This document shows, in pieces, positions 20,214 to 27,306 of a stretch of DNA of 39,036 nt. The DNA is from Lysobacterales bacterium (GTDB lineage: Bacteria; Pseudomonadota; Gammaproteobacteria; Xanthomonadales; Rhodanobacteraceae): contig JAATFF010000071.1 of the NCBI GenBank assembly GCA_015655335.1, forward strand, positions 1-39,036. The letters are read 5' to 3'. The stretch's first letter is position 1. Each line of letters starts with the position of its first letter. Under the pieces are notes generated by a model. The model was not told the DNA's origin. It saw only the letters and a list, made by a program, of their open reading frames with translations, and did no database searches. A program made the translations under genes and the position numbers.

Positions 20214-20708
20214 ATGCAGCGCCTGACCATCGTCACCACCGGCGGCACCATCGACAAGATCTATTTCGACGACAAGTCGGACTACAAGATCGGTGCGCCG
20301 CAGATCGGTGAAATCCTGGGCCAGCTTGGCGTGGCGTTTCAGTTCGACGTGATCCCGATCTTGCGCAAGGACAGCTTGCACATCAATGCGGAAGATCGCG
20401 CACTGATCCGCTCCACCATCGAGGCGCAGCCGCACCGCCACGTGCTGGTGACGCACGGCACGGACACCATGGTGGAAACAGCCCAGGAGCTGGCATCGAT
20501 CAAGGGCAAGGTGATCGTGCTGACCGGCGCACTCAATCCGGCGCGCTTCCAGGGCTCGGACGCGGTATTCAACATCGGTTGCGCCGTCGCGGCCGTCCAA
20601 ACGCTGCCCGACGGTGTGTACATCGCTATGAACGGCCGCGTGTGGGACCCAGCCAAGGTACGCAAGAATCGCGATGCGAATCGGTTCGAGGAAGTGCAAA
20701 GCACTTGA
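20214..20708 (+). CDS. Single-domain asparaginase-like protein
   Basis: This protein of about 164 aa corresponds only to the N-terminal half of type I/II L-asparaginases. It carries the two catalytic threonine motifs TTGGTIDK and VTHGTDTMVETA, plus VIVLTGALNPARFQGSD. The C-terminal asparaginase domain, which completes the active site at a dimer face in full-length enzymes, is absent, and no remnant follows before the palindromic repeat. Short forms like this are annotated in related genomes, so it is probably a genuine gene rather than a truncation. The start at 20214 begins the homology; 20184 is an alternative. Confidence 0.85.
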   Translation: MQRLTIVTTGGTIDKIYFDDKSDYKIGAPQIGEILGQLGVAFQFDVIPILRKDSLHINAEDRALIRSTIEAQPHRHVLVTHGTDTMVETAQELASIKGKVIVLTGALNPARFQGSDAVFNIGCAVAAVQTLPDGVYIAMNGRVWDPAKVRKNRDANRFEEVQST

Positions 20709-20715
20709 GGCTTTA

Positions 20716-20741
20716 ACCCTCTCCCCCATAGGGGAGAGGAA
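20716..20741 (+). repeat. CCCTCTCCC-type palindromic repeat, copy 2
   Basis: CCTCTCCCC (20718-20726) pairs perfectly with GGGGAGAGG (20731-20739) around CATA. It lies between the convergent ends of the asparaginase-like and sufT genes, where it may help both transcripts end. It belongs to the same sequence type as the copy at 3165-3202. Confidence 0.7.
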
Positions 20742-20761
20742 GTGAACGCAAAAAGCCGTTC

Positions 20762-21319
20762 TTAAAGCATCCCGGTTTCGAGCTTTGCCGCGTCCGACAT
20801 CATCGAATGATTCCACGGCGGATCGAACACCAGATCCACGTCCGCTTCGACCACGGTAGGAATCAACTCTAGCTTGGTGCGCGCGTCGTCGATCAGCACG
20901 TCGCCCATCCCGCACCCTGGCGCAGTCAGCGTCATCTTGACGTAGACCTTGCGCTGCTCGGATGCGGCGGATTCGAGGCTCACGTCGTAGACCAGTCCCA
21001 GCTCGACCACGTTGATCGGGATCTCCGGATCGAACACCGTGCGCAGCTGCTGCCACACCAGCTTCTCTACGTCGGCATCGCTCGCATCGGCAGCCAGCTC
21101 CAGCGGCGGGGGTGGCTCTTTGCCTAGGGCATCGGCATCGCTGCCGGCAACGCGGAACAGGTTGCCTTCCACGTACACGGTGAAACTGCCGACAAGCGCC
21201 TGCGTGATGTAGCCGGTCTGGCCGGCCGGCAAAGTCACGCTTTCGCCCTGAGGCACCATGACTGCATTGCAGTCACGTGCCAGGGTGAAAGGTTCGCTGC
21301 TAAGACTGAAACCGCTCAT
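20762..21319 (-). CDS. sufT: Putative Fe-S cluster assembly protein SufT
   Basis: The 185-aa product has an N-terminal segment with VPQGESVTLPAG and a C-terminal MIP18 (DUF59) domain of about 100 residues (DPEIPINVVELGLVYDV). The conserved cysteine lies in MTLTAPGCGMGDVL. SufT acts in Fe-S protein maturation under high demand. It is commonly beside the suf operon; here it stands alone with its own promoter. Confidence 0.92.
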   Translation of the reverse strand: MSGFSLSSEPFTLARDCNAVMVPQGESVTLPAGQTGYITQALVGSFTVYVEGNLFRVAGSDADALGKEPPPPLELAADASDADVEKLVWQQLRTVFDPEIPINVVELGLVYDVSLESAASEQRKVYVKMTLTAPGCGMGDVLIDDARTKLELIPTVVEADVDLVFDPPWNHSMMSDAAKLETGML

Positions 21320-21371
21320 GCCATCTCGTCGATCGTTATGGAAAGCCAGCTTTTGGCTTGCCCGGCCCTCT

Positions 21372-21401
21372 ATTATGCCGGCCGCCTCCAGGACATGTCT
21401 T
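21372..21401 (-). promoter_or_regulatory. Probable promoter of sufT
   Basis: On the minus strand CATAAT (21372-21377, five of six consensus) lies 18 bases downstream of AAGACA (21396-21401, four of six). Transcription from it would give a leader of about 45 nt before the sufT ATG. Confidence 0.5.
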
Positions 21402-21532
21402 ACAAATCAGGTTGAAACGACCGAATCTCAAGGGACGCCCCGCAGAGAAATGAAGCTCATCACGCTAAGATGCCCGCTTTGCCCGACAGGAAGCCGCGTG
21501 AACGAGCCCTCCTCCACCCGCCATGGCCAACC

Positions 21533-21964
21533 ATGATTTTGCGTCGCGTGCTTGGCGAATGTTTCGCGCTATTTTGCGCGGTGATGCTAGGACTGGCGGC
21601 CGGTGCGCTCTGGTTGGTGCCTACCGTGCTGCTCCGTCATACCCTGCCGGAGTTGGCCTTACTGGCGGGATGGCTGCTTGCCTTGGCCATCCGGCAATGG
21701 GTACACGCCGGTAAGTGGAACGCCCTGTTGCTGGCATGGATCGCGACGGTCGTGGCCTGCGCCTATGTCCGCATATTGACGGCGGCAGCCGACCTCTCGG
21801 CGATGATGGGTTACGGCTTGGTCGATGTCATGCGCACGGCAGGCTCGTCGATGTTGCTGGATCTCGCCCGCGTAGGCCTGACGCCGCGAGACCTTTTTTG
21901 GGACGCAGCAGGCATCGTCGTTGCCACGATAGGCGTCCTGCGCGGCGCCCGGCGCACGCGTTAG
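21533..21964 (+). CDS. Small hypothetical membrane protein
   Basis: I do not recognise a family. The product from the ATG at 21533 is 143 aa, with three likely transmembrane helices in residues 10-85 and a weaker fourth near the C-terminus. Between them is a small amphipathic region (MGYGLVDVMRTAGSSMLLDLARVGLTPRDLFWDAAG) and the protein ends in a basic tail. An in-frame ATG at 21470 would add 21 residues; neither has a clear ribosome site. It converges on pntB with six bases between stops. Its hydrophobic pattern and the absence of a competing frame support a real gene. Confidence 0.6.
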   Translation: MILRRVLGECFALFCAVMLGLAAGALWLVPTVLLRHTLPELALLAGWLLALAIRQWVHAGKWNALLLAWIATVVACAYVRILTAAADLSAMMGYGLVDVMRTAGSSMLLDLARVGLTPRDLFWDAAGIVVATIGVLRGARRTR

Positions 21965-21970
21965 CGTCGG

Positions 21971-23431
21971 CTAGACATCGAGCGTCTTGAGTTCAGAAAC
22001 CAGCTGACCTGCTGCTGCCTGACCGTCCCCGTACAACATGCGCGCATTGTCCGCATAGAACAACGCGTTTTCGATGCCCGCAAAGCCGGTGCCCTTGCCG
22101 CGCTTGACGACAATCACCTGCCTAGCGTCAACCACATCGAGAATCGGCATGCCGTAAATCGGTGACGAAGGATCGGTTTTGGCCAGCGGATTGACCACGT
22201 CGTTGGCGCCGATGACCAGCGCGACGTCCGTGGCCGGGAATTCGGGATTGATGTCTTCCATGTCCACGATCAAGTCGTAGGGTACGCCAGCCTCGGCCAG
22301 CAACACGTTCATGTGGCCGGGCATGCGGCCGGCCACGGGGTGGATCGCAAATTTCACTTTTACCCCGCGCGCCAGCAGCAGTTGCGCGAATTCCCACACC
22401 TTGTGCTGTGCCTGCGCGACAGCCATGCCGTAGCCGGGCACGATCACTACGCGTTCGGCATACGCCATCATCACCGCGGCATCGGCGGCCTCGATCGGTT
22501 TCTGACTGCCGCCGATCTCTTGCGCCGAAGCACCCGCCGCCGCACCGAAACTGCCAAACAGCACGTTGCCGATCGAGCGATTCATCGCCTTCGCCATCAG
22601 CTGCGTCAACAGCGTGCCCGCCGCGCCCACCACCATGCCGGCGATGATCATCGCTTCGTTGTGCAGCACATAACCTTCGAACGCCACAGCCAGACCCGTG
22701 AATGCGTTGTAGAGCGAAATTACGACCGGCATATCGGCGCCCCCGATAGGCAAAGTCATCAGCACGCCAAACAGCAAGGCCAAAACGAAAAAGGCGCCAA
22801 TCAGCGCCACAGTGACGTGGCCGGTCGCCAACATCACGCCAATCACCACCGCGGCGGCCAGCACCAGCAGATTCACCACGCGCTGGCCGGGAAACACGAA
22901 GCGCCGGTCCAACCATCCTTGCAACTTGGCGAAAGCGATCAGTGAGCCGGAAAAGCTCACCGATCCAATCAGCGCACCCAAGACACCCAACGCGAGCGCA
23001 ACGGGCGACAGCGGAGCCAATGCGGTGGCGGCCGCATGTAGTGGCGACCAGCTCTCCGGCATCAAGGGGAACGTATTCGGCGCGACTACTCCGTTCAGGA
23101 CGGCAAAATCGCTGGCATGTCCCATCAGCTCACTGGCACCGATGGCCGCGGCGGCGCCGCCACCCATGCCGTTGTAGAGCGCCACCATCTGCGGCATGGC
23201 GGTCATGGCAACCCGGCGCCCGGACCACCACGCTGCCGACACGCCGATCAGCACCGCAGCGATGATCAGTCCACGATGGGCCATGTCGGGCAGCAGCAAC
23301 GTGGCTATCACCGCCAGCAACATGCCGAAACCGGCCCACACGATGCCACCGCGAGCCGTGCGCGGTGAACTCATGCGCTTCAGGCCAAGGATGAAAAGCA
23401 TTGCGGCGAGGAAATAGCAGGCATCAATCAT
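21971..23431 (-). CDS. pntB: NAD(P) transhydrogenase subunit beta
   Basis: PntB holds most of the proton channel (dII) and the NADP(H)-binding domain (dIII) of the transhydrogenase, which drives NADPH formation with the proton gradient. The 486-aa sequence has about eight or nine N-terminal helices and the dIII signature VIVPGYGMAVAQAQHKVWE, followed by HPVAGRMPGHMNVLLAEA and VIGANDVVNP. The ATG at 23431 fits the family N-terminus. Only one base separates it from the arm of the 269-bp palindrome, so any Shine-Dalgarno (perhaps GGAA or AGAG) lies inside a 29-bp perfect stem arm. It is downstream of pntAB. Confidence 0.96.
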   Translation of the reverse strand: MIDACYFLAAMLFILGLKRMSSPRTARGGIVWAGFGMLLAVIATLLLPDMAHRGLIIAAVLIGVSAAWWSGRRVAMTAMPQMVALYNGMGGGAAAAIGASELMGHASDFAVLNGVVAPNTFPLMPESWSPLHAAATALAPLSPVALALGVLGALIGSVSFSGSLIAFAKLQGWLDRRFVFPGQRVVNLLVLAAAVVIGVMLATGHVTVALIGAFFVLALLFGVLMTLPIGGADMPVVISLYNAFTGLAVAFEGYVLHNEAMIIAGMVVGAAGTLLTQLMAKAMNRSIGNVLFGSFGAAAGASAQEIGGSQKPIEAADAAVMMAYAERVVIVPGYGMAVAQAQHKVWEFAQLLLARGVKVKFAIHPVAGRMPGHMNVLLAEAGVPYDLIVDMEDINPEFPATDVALVIGANDVVNPLAKTDPSSPIYGMPILDVVDARQVIVVKRGKGTGFAGIENALFYADNARMLYGDGQAAAGQLVSELKTLDV

Positions 23432-23432
23432 A

Positions 23433-23701
23433 GGATGCTCTGATTCCGTTCTGCATAGGCGTCACCGGCCCTGTCTGTTCGCATACCTTCGGTCCGTCGT
23501 CTCGACAGCCGGCCAGGCTGCCTTCGCCGACGGCCCTGTGGTCTGCGAACAGACAGGGCCGGCCCGAAGGGTGATGTCCAGAAGGCCCACAGGCTGCGCC
23601 GCGCGGCTTGCCAAGACGGCCAGTCTTCTCTGCGCCACGCAACACAGCCTGTGGGCCTTCTGGACAGCATGCCGCCTATGCAGAACGGAATCAGAGCATC
23701 C
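23433..23701. repeat. 269-bp nested palindromic element between pntAB and pntB
   Basis: The element is bounded by perfect 29-bp inverted repeats (23433-23461 with 23673-23701). Inside are two more perfect pairs side by side: 19 bp (23465-23483 with 23544-23562) and 22 bp (23575-23596 with 23645-23666). Each encloses a further small hairpin with the identical loop GGCCA: 23506-23520 (stem CAGCC/GGCTG) and 23613-23627 (stem AAGAC/GTCTT). A 6-bp pair CCGTCG/CGACGG (23494-23499, 23528-23533) adds to the first lobe. As RNA or as single-stranded DNA it would fold into a closing stem with two long lobes. No target duplication or transposase is seen. It could be a non-autonomous mobile element, a REP-type cluster, or an mRNA structure controlling pntB. 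Confidence 0.9.
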
Positions 23702-23717
23702 ACCTGCGGCCACGCCA

Positions 23718-24026
23718 TCACTTGGTCTCTCCGCTGCTCTTTCCGGGCTTGCTGGACTTGAACATTTCCAGCATCCGTTCAGTGACCACGTAGCCTCCGG
23801 CGGCATTGCCGGCACCCAGCAAAACGCCGACGAAGCCGATAGCCATCTCGAACGGGGTTCGAGCGTGGCCTAGCGCAATCATCGCTCCAACCAGCACAAT
23901 GCCATGTATGAAGTTCGACCCTGACATCAGCGGGGTGTGCAAGATGACAGGCACCCGGGCGATGATTTCGTAACCCGTGAATGCGGCCAGCATAAAGACG
24001 TAAAGCGCCAGGAACCCGTCCAGCAT
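23718..24026 (-). CDS. pntAB: NAD(P) transhydrogenase subunit alpha part 2
   Basis: This 102-aa membrane protein is the small dII part of the alpha subunit in three-subunit transhydrogenases (in E. coli it is fused to the end of PntA). It has three helices and the family block PVILHTPLMSGSNFIHGIVLVGAM. GGGGGAAACAC just before the ATG is a good ribosome site and decides the start within a much longer open frame. pntAA lies 1.65 kb upstream behind three opposite-strand genes, so pntAB probably needs its own promoter; TATGAT at 24060-24065 is a candidate -10 box with a poor -35. Confidence 0.95.
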   Translation of the reverse strand: MLDGFLALYVFMLAAFTGYEIIARVPVILHTPLMSGSNFIHGIVLVGAMIALGHARTPFEMAIGFVGVLLGAGNAAGGYVVTERMLEMFKSSKPGKSSGETK

Positions 24027-24119
24027 GTGTTTCCCCCGCCAATCAGTCGGATACGCTGCATCATACGGTGCCGGGTCAACCCGTGCGAGCCTGGCGCGTT
24101 GATCACGAGAGTCGAACAG

Positions 24120-24752
24120 ATGGAGCCTCAGGATGTTCGCCCTGACGATTCGGAAAACGGCGCCATGAATAGCGTCTCGGCGGTGTTTGAGTCGGAACTT
24201 GTAGTCCAGGATGGAAGGGCGGTGCCTGCGACACTGGATGCTTTTCTGGCGAGCATGGAGCGCCGGGCCTTCCGTATGGCCGAATTGCACCTCGGCAATC
24301 GGGAAGACGCCCTGGACGCCGTGCAGGACGCGATGCTCCGTCTGGTCAAGCATTACCGCGACAAGCCTGCAGGCGAATGGACGCCGTTGTTCTGGGGCAT
24401 CCTGCGCCGCCGCATCGTGGATCTGCAGCGCCGACGCAAGGTGCGCTCCATTGTCGTCGGCTGGCTCGGTGGTGGTCACGACGACGACGGCGATGAATTA
24501 CCCGTGTGGGAACCGGCCGACACCGGCCCGGACCCGCTGGAAAAATTGCACGGCGAACAGTCCTACGCGGATATGGCCGCGGCCGTGAAGCAGCTTCCGC
24601 GACGTCAGCGCGAAGCCTTCATGTTGCGCATTCTGGAAGGCCTGGATGTGGCTGAAACCGCACAGGCGATGGGCTGCTCGGAAGGCAGTGTGAAAACACA
24701 TCTCTCGCGTGCCATGCAGCATCTGCGAGGGAAATTGGAGGAGTGGCGATGA
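24120..24752 (+). CDS. ECF-type RNA polymerase sigma factor
   Basis: This sigma-70 family protein of about 210 aa has only regions 2 and 4. Region 2 spans AELHLGNREDALDAVQDAMLRLVKHY to FWGILRRRIVDLQRRRK. Region 4 is LPRRQREAFMLRILEGLDVAETAQAMGCSEGSVKTHLSRA, the helix-turn-helix that reads the -35 box. A 45-residue acidic linker separates them. The start at 24120 has GAGAG nearby; 24165 is an alternative. Its stop overlaps the start of the next gene (ATGA), as for sigma factors followed by a regulator. It is divergent from pntAB across 93 bases. The regulon is unknown. Confidence 0.92.
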   Translation: MEPQDVRPDDSENGAMNSVSAVFESELVVQDGRAVPATLDAFLASMERRAFRMAELHLGNREDALDAVQDAMLRLVKHYRDKPAGEWTPLFWGILRRRIVDLQRRRKVRSIVVGWLGGGHDDDGDELPVWEPADTGPDPLEKLHGEQSYADMAAAVKQLPRRQREAFMLRILEGLDVAETAQAMGCSEGSVKTHLSRAMQHLRGKLEEWR

Positions 24753-25135
24753 ACTCGTCCGACAAGCAATTCGAACAACGCGCTCGCGCGCTCTATCACG
24801 AAGCGACCCAACGCGTGGATCCGGTGACGGCCGGACGCCTGCGCGCTGCACGTCGCACGGCTTTGCAGGCTGCTGCACAGGCCTCGCCGCATCGCCGTGC
24901 GCGCGTGCTGTTGCCCGTCGGCGCGCTGGCAGCCATGGCCCTGGCTGCGCTGATGATCTGGCAACCGACACCGCGATCGAACGCTCATGGCGACACGCCC
25001 GGGGCGATGAGCGCCGTCGCCGAGCCGGACAACGAACTGCCGCCGGGTGCCGATAGCGCCGATCCTGGGCTTTACCAGAATCTCGACTTCTACAGCTGGC
25101 TAGCTGCCAATAACAGCAGCCAGACCAAGCACTGA
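24749..25135 (+). CDS. One-helix membrane protein, possible anti-sigma factor
   Basis: This 128-aa protein has a cytoplasmic basic N-terminal part (residues 1-50), one transmembrane helix (LLPVGALAAMALAALMIW, about residues 54-71) and an acidic tail of 55 residues outside. A perfect GGAGGA site precedes the ATG, which overlaps the sigma stop. Position and topology suggest an anti-sigma factor, but the HxxxCxxC zinc motif of common anti-sigma proteins is absent. I do not recognise the family with certainty, so the role is inferred from context. Confidence 0.7.
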   Translation: MNSSDKQFEQRARALYHEATQRVDPVTAGRLRAARRTALQAAAQASPHRRARVLLPVGALAAMALAALMIWQPTPRSNAHGDTPGAMSAVAEPDNELPPGADSADPGLYQNLDFYSWLAANNSSQTKH

Positions 25136-25138
25136 TCC

Positions 25139-25657
25139 ATGCTGCCACGACCATTTCGCCTGCCCTCGCTGTTTGCTCTTGTGCTCGGTCTCATGGCCGC
25201 GGTGCCGTCGTACGCGCAAAACGCTCCCACGGCGCATCCTTGGAACACGCTTAGTCCGGCTCAGCAAAACCTGCTCGGGCCGCTGCAATCGCAATGGGAC
25301 TCCTTTCCGCCGAAGCGACAGGAGCACATGCTCGAGCACGCCCAGGACTGGTTGAAGTTGCCTCCGGAACGCCAGCAGGAAATCCGCGACCGCATCGCAC
25401 GTTGGCAAGAAATGACGCCGGAACAGCGCCAGCAAGCCCGCGAAAATCAGCATCTGTACGACACGCTGCCGCCATCGAAAAAGCAGCAGCTGCATGATGC
25501 GTTCCTGCGCTTTCAACAGCTGCCACCCGCACAGCGTGATGCGTTGCGGCGCCAATGGCAGGAGCAGTCACCCGAGCAGAAGCAACAGTGGCTGCAACAC
25601 ATGGGTCCCCATTCCACGCTGCCGGGCGAGCATGCGTTCGGCATGCCGGGACGCTGA
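25139..25657 (+). CDS. DUF3106 exported protein
   Basis: The 172-aa product has a signal peptide (cleavage expected after SYA, about residue 26) and then a highly repetitive Gln/Arg/Pro-rich body. A motif like LsPxQRxxLxxxWxxxPPxxR recurs at intervals of roughly 22-30 residues (for example LPPERQQEIRDRIARW, MTPEQRQQARENQHLY, LPPAQRDALRRQWQ). This matches DUF3106, whose function is unknown; a periplasmic sensor or scaffold is possible. It starts three bases after the small membrane protein, completing a sigma/regulator/exported-protein operon. It converges with pntAA. Confidence 0.85.
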   Translation: MLPRPFRLPSLFALVLGLMAAVPSYAQNAPTAHPWNTLSPAQQNLLGPLQSQWDSFPPKRQEHMLEHAQDWLKLPPERQQEIRDRIARWQEMTPEQRQQARENQHLYDTLPPSKKQQLHDAFLRFQQLPPAQRDALRRQWQEQSPEQKQQWLQHMGPHSTLPGEHAFGMPGR

Positions 25658-25673
25658 GCGCCCGCGCTGCGTC

Positions 25674-26774
25674 CTACGCGTTAAACAGCACCTCACCGTT
25701 GCGCGTCAGGCAGCTTTTGGCGACCAGCTCGTCGCCAAAATCAGGCTGCAACGCGCCATCCCGAATCAGTAGTTCCGCAAAATTATAGATATTGCGCGCG
25801 TACATCTCCGACGCGTGCAAGGGCGCGCCGGCGGCCAGGTTCAACGGCCCCAGGATCACCACGCCGCCATGCTCCACGCGCTCGCCGGGCCCGGTCAGTT
25901 CGCAATTGCCGCCGCTGTCGGCAGCAAGATCCACGATCAACGCGCCCGGCTTCATGCCATCGACCATCGTCGTGGTGAGAATCTTTGGCGCGGCGCGGCC
26001 TGGCACTGCTGCCGTTGTTACCACTACATCGAACACTTTCAGGTGTTCAGCCAAGGCTTGTTGTTGCGCTGCGCGCTCTTCGACGGTGAGCTCGCGTGCG
26101 TAGCCGCCACTTCCGGCTGCGCTGACGCCCAGATCCAAGAATTTTGCGCCCAAGGATTCGATCTGTTCGCGCGTTTCCGGTCGTACGTCATAACCTTCGA
26201 TCTGCGCACCGAGGCGACGCGCGGTGGCAATGGCCTGCAAGCCTGCGACACCTGCACCGATAACCAATACCCGCGACGGGCGAATGGTGCAAGCCGCCGT
26301 GGTCAGCATGGGGAAGAATTTCGGCGCGTTTTCGGCGGCGATCAACATAGCCCGATAGCCCGCCACGGCGGCCTGCGAGCTCAGTACATCCATCGCCTGT
26401 GCACGCGTCGTGCGCGGCAGCAGCTCAAGTGAAAACGCAGTCAATTTACGTTGCGCGAGCGATGCGATGCGATCCGCCGCGCCGTGAGGACGCAGTTGCC
26501 CCACCACGATGCTTCCTTCGCGCAATTGGCCGAGCGCGCTGTCGGCCGGCGAGACCACGCAGGCCAGCAGATCGGCTTGCGCCAATACTTGAGCGGCGTC
26601 GGCGAATTCGACATCGACATAGCTCGCATCGGGAAACCCCGCGGAAGCACCCGCGCCGCGCTCGAGCACAACACGCAAGCCCTTGCCGCGCAGTTTCTTT
26701 GCCACTTCCGGCGTGATGGCCACGCGCCGCTCACCGGCGGCGGTTTCACGCAATGCGGACACGGTGATCGACAT
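25674..26774 (-). CDS. pntAA: NAD(P) transhydrogenase subunit alpha part 1
   Basis: This 366-aa protein is the soluble NAD(H)-binding dI component, related to alanine dehydrogenase. It has the opening ETAAGERRVAITPEVAKKL, the nucleotide-contact block RAQAMDVLSSQAAVAGYRAM and the Rossmann loop VIGAGVAGLQAIATARRLGA. The end lacks the membrane part, which is encoded separately as pntAB. AGGGGA lies about nine bases before the ATG. It is divergent from cdd. In most genomes with this three-gene form pntAB follows directly; here three opposite-strand genes come between. Confidence 0.96.
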   Translation of the reverse strand: MSITVSALRETAAGERRVAITPEVAKKLRGKGLRVVLERGAGASAGFPDASYVDVEFADAAQVLAQADLLACVVSPADSALGQLREGSIVVGQLRPHGAADRIASLAQRKLTAFSLELLPRTTRAQAMDVLSSQAAVAGYRAMLIAAENAPKFFPMLTTAACTIRPSRVLVIGAGVAGLQAIATARRLGAQIEGYDVRPETREQIESLGAKFLDLGVSAAGSGGYARELTVEERAAQQQALAEHLKVFDVVVTTAAVPGRAAPKILTTTMVDGMKPGALIVDLAADSGGNCELTGPGERVEHGGVVILGPLNLAAGAPLHASEMYARNIYNFAELLIRDGALQPDFGDELVAKSCLTRNGEVLFNA

Positions 26775-26892
26775 CGGCCATCCCCTGCGGAGTTGTTAGC
26801 GCATCCTAGCCGATGCATACCTCGGGGCGAACCCCAGGTTAGACTGAACAGCCCACTGCCAGCAGGCAGATCGGGACAGTGACGGAGACAGC

Positions 26893-27306
26893 ATGTCCGA
26901 GCATACGGTTAGCGACACCTTGTTGGATCTTGCCCGACGCACGCGCGAACTGGCGTATGCGCCCTATTCCCACTTTCATGTCGGTGCCGCCCTGCAAACG
27001 CGGGATGGCCGCCAGTTCCCCGGATGCAATGTGGAAAATGCCGCCTACGGCCTGTGCAACTGTGCCGAGCGGACCGCATTGTTCAGCGCCATTGCCGCCG
27101 GATATAAACCCGGCGACTTCAGCGCGATGGCGGTCATCGCCGATACTCCCGAACCCGTGACACCCTGCGGCTCCTGCCGCCAGGCCATGGCCGAATTGTG
27201 CGGCCCCTCGATGCCTGTGCTGCTCGCCAATCTCGCCGGGGCCACTCGCCAAACGACCGTTGAAGCACTGCTGCCTGATGGGTTTCAGCTAGCGCAACGG
27301 CGTTGA
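26893..27306 (+). CDS. cdd: Cytidine deaminase (small homotetrameric type)
   Basis: This enzyme deaminates cytidine and deoxycytidine to uridine and deoxyuridine for pyrimidine salvage. The 137-aa length and three-cysteine zinc site mark the tetrameric class rather than the longer E. coli dimer. The catalytic CAE lies in NVENAAYGLCNCAERTALF, and the other two zinc cysteines lie in PCGSCRQAMAE. GGAG lies eight bases before the ATG. Its 3' end overlaps the convergent hydrolase gene by 18 bases. Confidence 0.96.
   Translation: MSEHTVSDTLLDLARRTRELAYAPYSHFHVGAALQTRDGRQFPGCNVENAAYGLCNCAERTALFSAIAAGYKPGDFSAMAVIADTPEPVTPCGSCRQAMAELCGPSMPVLLANLAGATRQTTVEALLPDGFQLAQRR

Noticed and set aside
23538..23873. 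Open frame of 111 codons on the plus strand across the palindromic element
   Set aside because: It is a reading of the inverted repeats plus the antisense of pntAB, and has no ribosome site. The repeats alone explain its apparent internal similarity.
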